In this document: positions 36,301 to 46,330 of the stretch, in pieces
How the letters are laid out: every line of letters starts with the position of its first letter
Numbering within the stretch: position 1 is the stretch's first letter
Assembly: GCA_016800925.1 (NCBI GenBank)
Contig: JABCPU010000292.1
Span: forward strand, 1 to 64,000
Direction: 5' to 3'
DNA length: 64,000 nt
Source of the DNA: Suillus spraguei
Lineage: Eukaryota; Basidiomycota; Agaricomycetes; Boletales; Suillaceae
The notes under the pieces: generated by a model
Database searches by the model: none
Seen by the model: only the letters and a program-made list of their open reading frames with translations
Told to the model about the DNA's origin: nothing
Made by a program: the position numbers and the translations under genes

Positions 36301-36510
36301 ACGGATTTTGCTGGGTGTAGGGTTGTCCATATCTGGAGATGAGCACATGCAATGTGGGTGAGCAGGGTCTAGGTCTGTGTCCAAGTTCTCTGCGTCTACT
36401 GCTTCAATCATTGATGTCCACTCCCTTTGGCATTCAGGACGCCCCATGATGTGTCTCTTGAGTCCCTCTTGTGTAGTTGTCACCTTCCCACAAAACATAC
36501 AACAAGGCAT
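33371..36510 (-). pseudogene. Plavaka-type transposase, broken
   Basis: Reading on the minus strand, an N-terminal zinc-finger-like CMFCGKVTTTQEGLKRHIMG opens at 36510. EEWGLAQWLVKNLG follows near 36050, CMRELTGNPSFKADMA near 35740, and VIDEMWTVDWW near 35650. The catalytic RNase-H-like region carries [17 protein letters not shown] and [20 protein letters not shown] (35330-35200). Then come FLAFTPDLLHQVHKGVFKDH near 34930 and SERLHIDFAKDAYRASN near 34400. In-frame TGA codons interrupt it after REQQ (near 36160), before ATVLIGYLP (near 35400) and between KEN and CPKCL (near 35155). The last ~400 codons (33371-34600) are open and contain an SDSDSDSDS run encoded by a GAGTCT hexanucleotide repeat. 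It is not functional as it stands. Confidence 0.8.
34218..34252. repeat. (GAGTCT)n microsatellite
   Basis: About five units lie inside the transposase relic and encode alternating Ser-Asp. Confidence 0.8.
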
Positions 36511-36874
36511 CAGTGGTTCATTGTTGTTGCCAACCTACCCTTTCATTTCCTGAATGCCCATCCAGCGCACCACAATCAGGGATTAGTAGTCAATCACAGA
36601 AGTATTTCATAAAGGTGCGCTGTCTTGATAACCGAGGGTCTTATATAAAAGCGTGTAAGGAATGTAATGATACCACAATTACACTGGGATAAGACTTCTT
36701 GCCAGTCCTCGATTAACATGGTCTACGACTTTCTAGTTTTCGTGGTAGATAATGTGTGAGTTCTTGGGAGGCCGCTAAACCAATCTAGTGATTAACTTAG
36801 CTATCTTCAGAAATCTGCTCTTGGAAAACTGAGCCTAGAGTAGACTGTCTAGGCTGGGAACTGGGTGTATGTGG

Positions 36875-37067
36875 ATAGATTTATCTAGGAAAGATCCTTC
36901 TAGACAATAATCTGGGTGTGAAATAGATTGGCCTAGGAATGAACCTTCTAGACAATAGACTTGGGCACTTGAATAGATTGGCCTAGGAATAATCCTTCTA
37001 GGCACTAGACTTGGGAACTTGGGTAGAGTTGTCTAGGAATGAACCTTCTAGACAATGGACTGGGATA
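36875..37067. repeat. Tandem repeat, ~50-bp period, four units
   Basis: Units share TAGATTGGCCTAGGAAT and CCTTCTAGACAATAGACT with a few changes. They lie upstream of the transposase relic, in a gene-free part of the element. Confidence 0.7.
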
Positions 37068-38031
37068 GTATTCTCAAAGATATGAGAATGGAATACGTGG
37101 ACCAAATAGTGGCTGGTCAAAGATATGAACTGGAGAGACGTGGTCTCTACTATAACTGACTATTTTCCTAGGTATATCGTATACCTAGCTTTGAAAATAG
37201 TATAACAATGGTCTCAAGGGAATTCGTTACCCTGCACTTGGTTTAACAATGCTTCAAAGTGACTAACTTTGCAAGCCTTGAGAATTATTTACTCCTGAAA
37301 TATAGTGACAAGTGGGAGATCCTATTTTTTTGGGGGAGAATGGGCTCTCCTTTTATACATGTAGCGTGGAAAATAGTTATGTAAGCTAATATAGAGAGAA
37401 CCAATCAAAATATTCATCCAAACTCAAAAGAATAGGAATAAAAGGAAAAGGTGGACATCATAGTGGAGCAGAACATTCTATAACATTCTATTCTGTGGAG
37501 CAGAATGTTCTAGAAGTGAAATGGAACTGTCCAGAATGAAGTGACATCAGTATGATATCATACCCTGTGGGTACAATTTTATGAAGTGTTTGGGGTGTCA
37601 AGGCATCCTAATAGTAAGAAATAGTAGGGAAAAATGGAGAAGAAGAGACAAGAATAATAATACAATGGAAACAGGTGAAACATAGGTTGTTTTTGGTAGG
37701 TTTTTGTAGGCTTTGAACTTTTCTCTATGGTTTTCTCTAGCCAAAGTGAATAAGCCAAAGGTAAGGCTATACCTAAACCTTCAATCTTCTTCTCACATCA
37801 ACTAGGTCATTATGTGATTCCCATCTCACATATGACTTTTCTTCAAACAATGCAGATTTGTGAATCAGCAGAAATGTCTGGAAGTGATTTGAACCAAGGT
37901 ATGGTACCAAGGTATGGGTTGACTAGTCTGAGAGCTAAGCTAACAGACATGGTCTTTTGTGGGTCACCTAGCAGTCATGTCCATGCATGATTCCCATATA
38001 ATGCAGGACAGTGCCACCATCAATCTACATG
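37068..38031. other. Gene-free interior of the Plavaka-type element
   Basis: No open frame of note. The stretch around 37470-37520 contains repeated TTCTATAACATTCTATTCTG-like motifs. It may be an old LTR, but no ends were found. Confidence 0.4.
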
Positions 38032-38515
38032 TCTTGATTTATACATGTTCTACAGGCTTCTGAGTCAACATTGTGTGCTTCCATCACGGATGTAGTTCAT
38101 TCAACCGGATAAAGGTGCGCCAGTTTCCTATCTACATATCTTGATTTATATATGTTCTACAAGCTTCTGAGTCAACCTTGTGTGCCTCATGCACCACAAT
38201 CACACCATCATGGAACAATCATGTATAAAGGTGTGCCAGTTTTCCTACCTACATATCTTGATTTATATATGTTCTACAAGCTTCTGAGTCATCCTCGTGT
38301 GCCTTGTGCACCACAATCACACCATCACGGAACAATCACAAATAAAGGTGCGCCAATTTCCTACCTACATATCTTGATTTATATATGTTCTACAAGCTTC
38401 TGAGTCAACCTCGTGCACCTCATGTGCCAGATTTCCTGTCTACATGTCTTGATTTATATATGTTCTACAAGCTTCTGAGTCAACATGGTGCGCCAGCGCA
38501 CCACAATCACGGCAC
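38032..38515. repeat. Minisatellite, five units of 75-117 bp
   Basis: Units start with TCTTGATTTATA at 38032, 38139, 38256, 38372 and 38447. Each continues with ATGTTCTACAaGCTTCTGAG. The last two units are shortened. Related CACACTTTCAAATGCACACA repetitions follow to about 38650. Confidence 0.8.
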
Positions 38516-39503
38516 TTTCAAATGCACACATACCTTCCTTTTTTGCCATTCCTTCACTCTCCACACTTTCAAATGCACACATACCTTCCCCTTCACTCTC
38601 ACACTTTCAAACGTACACATACACACTTTCAAATGTACACATACCTTCCCTTTTCACCATTCCTTCACAATTTTCTTTGTTTCTTTTGTTTCTTTTTTTC
38701 GTTGGCCTTGGTTACCATTTTCTTCTAATTTTCATTCATAACTGTGCGCCACCATTTATGCCCAACTGAAAACTGACTAAACTAACTATACTAGGGTAGT
38801 GATGCCATGAGCCGCAAGTAGGAGTTCCAATAACTGCATTTATGTGCCTCTTCACACCGCTTCTTTTCTGCATGCCAATGGCTGACTATTACATCCCGAA
38901 CAAATGTTTGGTGGGAAGCAGGACCTGGGATGCGTTCAGAGAGTTGTGCTTTGCATGCCTCGTTGTAACGCCTGATCTCTGCATCCCAGTGCTCTAATAC
39001 AAGGGTTCACAGGTAAGTCTGCGAGGTTGGGATGGGTCCTGGTGTTTGCCAGTATGGATGCAATGGATAATGAAATTCAGGTGGGTATGGACCCTTCTTA
39101 GCCCATCCTGGTGCTTGAACCAGATGGAAGGTCCGACTTGGAGGAGGTATGAGCCTTCTGCATGGTCAGAGTCAGTCATGGCTGTTCTTGAAGCAACCCA
39201 CTGTTCACTGACTTCATGTTTAGTTTCTTTTGGTATGCTGAATGGTGAGAACACAGAACTGTGGCATTGGTCAGTGTGTGGTGACTCTCAGAGACATCTG
39301 TCACTTACTATTGGTTCATTTCAGGTGGTATCTGTTGCTGGTTTCAAAGTAATGTCATCCTATTGCACCTTTTATGCTGTTGCATTAACATTGCTTGGTC
39401 AGATGCAAATCAACAGAACTCTAAGTTGTTTGTTGATAGACACCAGAACGGGTATTTAAAGGCACATTGATTTCATTTTTATCACTGCAATCTACACTGA
39501 ATC
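38516..39503. other. Stretch with only a broken minus-strand frame
   Basis: A minus-strand reading at about 39250-38800 gives fragments such as QWVASRTAMTDSDHAEGSYL and KRIPGPASHQTF-like text across stops. It looks like another transposon-derived relic, but I cannot name it. Confidence 0.35.
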
Positions 39504-40492
39504 ATGACAGTGAAAATTGCCTCTCAAAGGGCAACAAAAAAGGCTATATTGAAAGCCCAGGAGGACCTATGTGCCCAGATGGTATCAACAGCTGGACGCA
39601 CTGCAGGTCGTCAGCACCAGTCAACTGAAAAAGAAACTTATTGAAGTAAGTAACAAGCTGTCATTGCTTAATGTATGTTTGAGTGGCTTTGACTTTACAG
39701 CTGCAAGTGGTCGACAGTGCTGGCCAACTGAAAAAGAGAAGTATCGAAGTGAGTAATCCTGTGTTGTGGCTCACACTGTGTTTGACTTAACAGTTTCAAA
39801 ATCTTGTCGAGGTGAAGACCGCCAAAAGGCCTTGGAAACAAGAATAGAGAAAAATAACATAAAGGCACTGTGCACCAAATACTGGACGAATCCTGAAGTA
39901 TTTGATAATGAGCCTGATGAGCTGCTCAGCGATATTGACAGGGACGAAGACAACATGGTCAGGGTCTATTTTTTTCCCGCCTCTAAGTACTCACTACTCC
40001 ATGATAGTTTGCTGATCACAGTGCATCTGCTAAGCCACATGCGCTGGCTTTCACTACGAGCAAAACTCCTCCTACTATCTGGCCTCGAAAAACTACAAGT
40101 ATGAATGATGCTCACTCACAGAAAGGTACAAAATACTTGCTGTGTGGGTCTTATACTAATTTACTTTGTCAGCTTTGGCACCTGCAGTATCTTTGGGTGA
40201 CGACACTAGCAGTGATGACTGCAGCGATGCCAGCATAGAGCATAATGATAAAGTACAAGTAAGAAAATTTGCTGACACTGATGACAAGGGTGTTGGTGCT
40301 CCTGCTGACAGTGTCAATGACCAGACATCTTCACAGCAAGTCAGTGGGATGAAGTGCTACATGGAGGAATCTGAGGAAGGAACCATTCCGAAGTTCAGTA
40401 AAGGTTCAAATGAAGCATGATTAAAGGCCGGTGACTTTGATGAGACCACAAAGGATATGCTCACCATTGCCACATCTATCTACCGCTGCCTG

Positions 40493-40967
40493 TGTCACAA
40501 CCCACAAACGAATTAACGCAAGGGCAGAGACTAGGACTCAAACAAAGGTTATCACAAGAAGAGAGAGGAGCAAGGACATCTAAGATTGCTACAGTTGTAG
40601 ATACAAGAGGTTTGAACTAAAGAACTACTACAGCGAAACTAGCTAACTATATACACATATTGAAACTGAGATGTAAACTGAGTTTGAAACTATTAGCCAA
40701 TCATAAAATAGAAACAAGAATCGTACGATGTGATAGTTGTGACATTGTTATGACATCATATTCTAGAAGGTTCTAAGATCACATGATACTATCTTATCTT
40801 ATCTTATCCGATAGCATCATAAAAGATCTCTTCATCTTCATCAGGAAATTCAGTTATAGAAGTGGATATGGGAATTTCAATAGGATTTGGGTTTGTTTTA
40901 GCACTGGGTTTAGACGCTTTAGGGAAATTGAGAAAAGAGTAATGATTTGTATTTGGAATTCGTGACA
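40493..40967 (+). mobile_element. Solo LTR, family L1 (Copia type)
   Basis: A 475-bp unit, TGTCACAACC to CGTGACA, is flanked by GCCTG on both sides (40488-40492 and 40968-40972). It is very similar to the LTR at 730-1202. No internal region is left, so it is a product of LTR-LTR recombination. Confidence 0.92.
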
Positions 40968-41213
40968 GCCTGATTGTAACACAGTCACCTTTCCCCGAGG
41001 CCCTCATGGTCGAGACTAACTTAGCGAAGCGTGCCTGGTGGGAGGCTTCTGATAATGCAGGACTTACTATCCAACTTACTCCTGCATTGGTCAAAATGGT
41101 AAGTACCAGCATGTCATGTCCTCTTCCTCACCCTGTTTGATGTTTTGTATAGATGATGAGACGCACCTCACATGTGTGTGGGGAGCTTAAAACAAAGATG
41201 CGAGGTCTCACAT

Positions 41214-41690
41214 TGTTACGAACTGGGGTGGCATCACCAGCGACAGTAAAAAGACACAGACGGTCTGCTGGGAAGTTCTACAATGTCCAGAAAGAGGACA
41301 AGGTGAAAGTATGAGGAATACGTTCCAAGTACTATCAAGGGTTCAGCCTCAAAGACAAGTCTAAGAGGTTCTGCAAGAATAGAGACTAAGGCTAAGGAGT
41401 GCTTAGACTTAGAGACAATTCAAGACGACTTAGGTTGGAGACCTAAGCGAAGGATGTTCCAGGTAAAACCCAGTAAGATTAAAGTAAAGTATACAAGTGT
41501 AATACAATGTGCATAAATAGGTCAATATGTGTGCACGGATCAAGAGAGTCGTGAGAATGTAAATGCATATCCAAAGAAGGAAGGCAACTATAGTACAGAT
41601 GCGTTGAGCATATGAGTCAGAGTCACGTTATGTAATATACAAGTAAAGGAGACAAGGAGAGAATGAATAGGGGCACATACGACTGTAACA
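41214..41690 (+). mobile_element. Solo LTR, family L4
   Basis: A 477-bp unit, TGTTACGAACTGGGG to GACTGTAACA, is flanked by CACAT on both sides (41209-41213 and 41691-41695). It matches 42001-42474 in inverted orientation. Confidence 0.92.
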
Positions 41691-42000
41691 CACATCCTCA
41701 TTTTTTGGCTTCCGCGCAAGCCATTCTATGGCAGCCGTTAAGGCAAATTGTGACTTGGCTGAGTCGCTCAAAGAAGGGTCATCCTTCGTTTTTAAGGTAT
41801 GTCATGTAGGCCATGGTCAGTCTTTGTCTGATTGGCCAGGTTAAAGGATTGGGAGATGAGATCTGGCATATTCAAATCAGATTTAATTCAGACAGGGATA
41901 AACAATATGTGGTTTGCAAACCGCAGTGATGAAGGTATAATTTACGCTAAGTACTTTGACCCATTGTTGGTGGAAATCTTAGTGCTTGTACTCACGGTGG

Positions 42001-42474
42001 TGTTACAATCGTATGTGCCCCTATTCATTTTCCTTTGTTCCTTTACTTGTATATCTTGTCACGTGACTCTGACTCATATGCTCAACGCATTTGTATGATA
42101 CATGCCTTCCTTATGAGGATACGCAGTTACATTCTCACGGTTACTTGGTCTGTGCGCACATATTGGCCTATTTAAGCACAGTGTACTTGTAGTAGATTCT
42201 CTACTTTAATCTTACTGGGTTTTACCTGGAATCTCCTTCGCTTAGGCCTCCAACCTAAGTCGTCTTGAATCATCTCTAAGTCTAAGCACTCCTTAGCCTT
42301 AGTCTCTATTCTCGCGGATACCTCTTAGACTTGTCTTCGAGGCTGAACCTTTGATCGTACTCGGAACGCGTTCCTTGTACTTTCACCTTGTCCTCTTTTG
42401 GACATTGTAAGAACTTCCAGTAGACCGTCTGTGTCTTTTCACTGTCGCTGGTGACGCCACCCCAGTTCGTAACA
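42001..42474 (-). mobile_element. Solo LTR, family L4, opposite orientation
   Basis: A 474-bp unit, TGTTACAATCGTATG to CCCAGTTCGTAACA, is flanked by GGTGG on both sides (41996-42000 and 42475-42479). With the unit at 41214 it forms a long inverted repeat with a 310-bp spacer that still holds host-gene sequence. Confidence 0.92.
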
Positions 42475-42902
42475 GGTGGTGAGTGTCTTTGAGCTGTTCC
42501 ATGTTCAACGCTGCTGCTAAAATCTGTCAGATAGAATGTTGTATTGATGAGTGGACCACTGGAGTAAGGGAAGACATCAAGTTCTCATCAGTTGCTTATT
42601 CCCCAGTCTACCTTGGGCATCTCGACTCATTGCTGCGGTTCAGGGAGCGCACAGCTGCTTATAAGCTACTTGGGAAAATAAGTGACAATCTTCTTGATGT
42701 TGCCCAGTTAGTGTCTGGCAACTTGTGTTAATCTTTATTCCAACTGACATTGATGGGAAGGTTCCATGCTGGTGTCAGCATGGCAGTGATTATTGATGGC
42801 TTTGCAGATGATGTATTTGATGACGCAATCAGAGAGTACAAAGCCAAGACTCGAGTAGTGCGAGGGGAGGGTCATGAAGGTGTAGAAATGGGTGATGCTT
42901 GA

Positions 42903-43277
42903 TGCTTTTGGATCTTACAAGTGTTGTATGCGTGTCTGGGTGCTACTATGGCTTGTTGAATATACTCAATTTCATCGATTTGTGGTTCTGGCTATAAATT
43001 GTGAACTATAGTGGCATGTAGCTACTGGTAGCTCAAGTACGCAATTACTATCACAACTCCTGTTGCTCTATATAGTACCTGTAGCAGCTCGTAGCAGTCT
43101 GTAGCACCTGTAGCTGGTTGCTACAAGATGCTACAAGATGCTACAGGAGTTGCTGTAGCGCTATGTAGCACCTGTAGCTGGTTGCTACGAGATGCTACAG
43201 GCGCTATATAGCTGACCGTGTGACTATGTAGCTACATATAGTGGGTACTTGACACATTGGGCTATGGGCGCTATATC
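42903..43277. repeat. Subterminal TGTAGC / CTATATAG repeat cluster
   Basis: Dozens of short motifs such as CTGTAGCACCTGTAGCTGG, GATGCTACAAGATGCTACA and GCGCTATATAG lie at 43010-43270. They resemble the motifs at 32980-33075. Such arrays bind transposase in CACTA-type elements. Confidence 0.55.
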
Positions 43278-43298
43278 GGCTATATAGCACTATGTAGT
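43278..43298. repeat. 21-bp inverted repeat, right arm
   Basis: Exact inverse of 33036-33056. Confidence 0.6.
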
Positions 43299-43802
43299 TA
43301 AGAGTATTTTTACTGATGTAGCCGGCACGAACCTCAAAAGAACTCTGATTTGATCATCACCATGTGCAGCTGGTCGGCGCCTGCGCACCCCGCACAAGCC
43401 CAGTAAGTCAAGTTAACATGAGCGCCTCTGTTTGGTGTCGCTCCAACAATAAATAAAAGCGGCTAAGTGAATTTTTAAGATTCTGACCTATAGGCTGTGG
43501 ATATGAAGATGACTGTAAGATCTGATAACTTAGGATCCTGCCATGCGGAAATTCATTCTCCGATTTGGACTAGAAGACAAAAAAAAGGACAAGTTTGACC
43601 GCCGTGATGGGTTCATTGTGCAATTATGCAATCGTGCGGGGTCCACGAGGAGTTTAGCTTGAACACAGCAGGCTAAAGTATTTTGGGGCTATGGTAAATT
43701 CGTTGGCTGTGCTAATCACATCAGCAGGGTCTCTGGACTTCGTATTTACTAGTGATCAAGAACTTGCATCAGTACCTGCAGGCAATCGGTATCCAGGATT
43801 CC

Positions 43803-44468
43803 ATGATGTCTCGCGGGGAACTGGTGGTTGGGTGGATATTCGGGACGCTTAGTATACTTGTCACCGTGTGGCACGCTTGCAGCCGACTACAACCGGCACA
43901 GCATCGCAAGTACCTCTCATACGTATTGAAGCAAAAACATGAACTGACTCGTCGGGATTCAGAATCTATAGAATACACTTACACTGGCGACGATTACCCA
44001 TGGGAATTTCCTCTCGATCTCACGCATGAAGCCGTCGCGATGACTCTTCACGAGAGTGTGCATTTTGCGCTGAACGTATCTGACACAGAATCTCTACTGG
44101 AGTGGGAGAGCCTCCCAAGATGGCCAAAGATAATTGGTCGCACCCATCTAGGACCAGAATACCGAGTTTTCGTGCTGGTCTTCGGTCATCAGCTTCATTG
44201 TTTATGGATGCTGCAGCAAGCTCTTCTCGACTACGACCGTGACCAACCCAATGTCACATATCATCACACACATCACTGTCTCAATTATCTTCGGCAGACT
44301 CTTATGTGTGACCCTGCACATACGCTAGAATTGGGAGACTTTCTGAGCATCGATTACGAGAAAGACAGAATAGGAGACACATTAGTATGCAAAGACTGGA
44401 GCAAGGCAAATTCTGTACTTGAAGAGTACCACGAGAAGTGGTTGCACTGGAGGGCGCATTGGGACTGA
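43803..44468 (+). CDS. UstYa-like (DUF3328) protein, 221 aa
   Basis: A single exon runs from the ATG at 43803 to the stop at 44468. Residues 7-25 (LVVGWIFGTLSILVTVWHA) form one membrane anchor, typical for the family. The two family motifs are present: HQLHC at 129-133 and HTHHC at 155-159, the latter followed by NYLRQTLMC. An RIGDTLVCKDW C-terminal motif follows. UstYa/UstYb-type proteins carry out oxidative cyclisation or halogenation steps on ribosomal peptides such as ustiloxin, asperipin and cyclochlorotine-type products, probably in the secretory pathway. Length and motifs are normal, so the enzyme may be active. It opens block 2, with a membrane-protein gene 1.9 kb downstream and a second DUF3328 gene 3.7 kb downstream. 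The substrate is unknown. Confidence 0.9.
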   Translation: MMSRGELVVGWIFGTLSILVTVWHACSRLQPAQHRKYLSYVLKQKHELTRRDSESIEYTYTGDDYPWEFPLDLTHEAVAMTLHESVHFALNVSDTESLLEWESLPRWPKIIGRTHLGPEYRVFVLVFGHQLHCLWMLQQALLDYDRDQPNVTYHHTHHCLNYLRQTLMCDPAHTLELGDFLSIDYEKDRIGDTLVCKDWSKANSVLEEYHEKWLHWRAHWD

Positions 44469-44686
44469 ACTAACACGCTACTTCGTATGCTTCAATCTGT
44501 TTTCGGTGAGCACATCTATGAAACTATGTGTTATTTTACTGAGTGGCTCAATGGTCGCACTAGGATTTTAAATTTGTTCACTTTCAAATTCGAGCCTATC
44601 CTTCGTTGTACCTGTAGGAGTAAATCACTGCGGCAGTCTGGTCATCCCATTTCTATGCATCCAATCTTAATTACATTTTACAGGAT

Positions 44687-45055
44687 TCAAGGATACGTCA
44701 GAAAACCAACCACCGCTCGAAAGTTTCTCGCTTGGTCCTCTTCCTCCAAGAATCATCGCTGCGAGAACTGCGCCAAATTCGCCGCACATATGGAATTTGT
44801 GGAAGAAAGCATCAACGTAGGCGTTTCAAAAATGCACTTGCCAAAGCCGATCTGGTTGCAAAAGATGACGGAGAATGTTTCATTTGTGGTGAATTTCAAT
44901 GAGAGGCGTAATATGCTCATGGGAGATGCAGGGTCGCGATGCAACACAATAAGCTGAAGACGTGCATCCGGAGCGAGATCCCCAATGATTTTGTATCAAG
45001 TGTCCGTCGTCCGAGCACCGGCTTTGAAATACACTTTGCCTAGAACTTCAGTCAT
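44687..45055 (-). pseudogene. Proline-iminopeptidase-like fragment, block 2
   Basis: The N-terminal ~70 codons of the hydrolase (start near 45055, to a QIGFGK reading) are joined directly to the last ~35 codons, ending at a TGA at 44687. The nucleophile elbow and the rest of the core are deleted, with frameshifts. It has the same internal deletion as 25562-25931. Confidence 0.8.
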
Positions 45056-46330
45056 TGGAAACTCAACATATGAGGCGTACCGAGGAGCAAGCTGATAACC
45101 AAGTGAGACCTGATATAGATATACGAGAAAGTACGATAACGGCTGATGCGTTTGGGAGCCACAAACGTTAGGTCTCTACGATATAGTCACCCCGTCTTCG
45201 AATGGACTAGGCATCTAAAACGTCCGGTAGGGATGGCGGACTGGGGGCTTCCTCATACCGGGGCATTTGCGAACCCAGAGGCAAGGGCATTGTCAACAAG
45301 TTAACACTCTGACATAGGGTATTTGATCCCAAGGACAGGAATTGGAATCAAAGAAAAAAGTTAGGACTAAGTAAGAGTCATCAGCCAAACTCTGATTTTG
45401 GGTTCCCCCTTGAATCGGGCCTGTGACAGCATACATGACGATACATTTGTTAGTGTTCGAACTTCGAAGTCCCAGCACTGAGTGCAATACAGCACACAAA
45501 TTCTTCATAGAATTTGGCTAAATTTAACGATGTATATACGGTATAGGACCGGTCCTTTGCCCACCCCCACTCCTTTACCCACCTCAGGCAAAATTTATTA
45601 TTTTTTCATATCAGCATATAGGAAGATATTGCCTCAACGGACATTTACATAGTATTCGATGAATAATTGATGCCTACGATGTTATACATAACACAAATTA
45701 GTTGACTTTTCCTTCCTGAGTGAATTTTTTTTGAGAAAAAGAGGCCGGTAGGATACAAAGTATATGCTTTGAATATTATTTTCACCTGCAACAGATTTGT
45801 GAATACCTCCTTTGTTCCTTCTATACTGTATATTTACACGGGCTGACGGTCGTGTGATTATTATGGTGGGACACACTGTGACACCTCCGACCCTCTTCGG
45901 GTATGGTCCAGTTTTCACTTGAACTAAGTTAGTAGCGAGGAGCAAACGGAAGAAGACATCCGAACTCATCGCGATGAGAGAAGCTAGAACTCAAGAAGTT
46001 ATATGGAAGGTGCTACGTTTTAACATGTCCTACCATGTCTGCCTTGGCTACTACTAGTACCAGTTACAGAAGCCGGCGGAGTCACCAGCGATAAGATCGC
46101 AACAGTTTGTAACCTTCCTGGAGATCATCGATTGATCAGATTCAGGTGTAACCACGTGTTTTTGAAAACACCACTCACGGTTCACGGCATGCACTCAAGG
46201 CACGTGGTACCAAAGGATTCATTGTAGTGTTATTTAACGAGGCTCTAATATTATGGTCCTAACCCGCACCCAATCCAGATCATTGTTCCTCGCCAGGCTA
46301 TACTGTTTAGTGTCCACCACCTGATCCATC
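45056..46330. other. Spacer within block 2
   Basis: No gene was recognised. It aligns in patches with 25932-27048 of block 1, with an additional AT-rich insertion near 45540-45840. The right end holds the promoter of the membrane-protein gene and is conserved between blocks. Confidence 0.45.

Larger units (their letters stand above)
39504..42902 (+). pseudogene. DUF6532-type gene interrupted by three solo LTRs
   Basis: The reading starts at ATG 39504 (MTVKIASQRATKKAILKAQE). A small exon appears twice in tandem (LQVVSTSQLKKKLIE and LQVVDSAGQLKKRSIE, near 39605 and 39705). An acidic stretch follows around 39900-40400. The conserved domain starts at FDETTKDMLTIATSIYRCL near 40440 and continues after an LTR with SPFPEALMVETNLAKRAWWE at 40990. 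CGELKTKMRGLT, FFGFRASHSMAAVKANCDLA, NNMWFANRSDEGIIYAKYFD and ECCIDEWTTGVREDIKF run through to about 42720. The domain is of unknown function and common in Agaricomycetes. Solo LTRs at 40493-40967, 41214-41690 and 42001-42474 split it, each with a perfect 5-bp duplication. At least the first two break coding sequence; the third lies at an exon edge. Confidence 0.75.
33036..43298. mobile_element. Decayed Plavaka-type (CACTA-related) element, proposed extent
   Basis: The 21-bp inverted repeats at 33036 and 43278, with GCTATATAG-type subterminal repeats at 32980-33075 and 43010-43300, bracket a minus-strand Plavaka transposase relic and a plus-strand DUF6532 gene. The exact ends are uncertain: the left side abuts the Tc1 insertion, and no target duplication could be read. 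Later insertions inside include three solo LTRs. Confidence 0.5.

Noticed and set aside
41214..42474. Single element with ~480-bp terminal inverted repeats
   Set aside because: Each 475-bp unit has its own TG...CA ends and its own different 5-bp target duplication (CACAT and GGTGG), and the spacer is DUF6532 coding sequence. They are therefore two independent solo LTRs.
43752..43802. Upstream extension of the DUF3328 protein at 43803
   Set aside because: The longer frame begins at GTG. The ATG at 43803 gives the usual short cytosolic tail before the membrane anchor.
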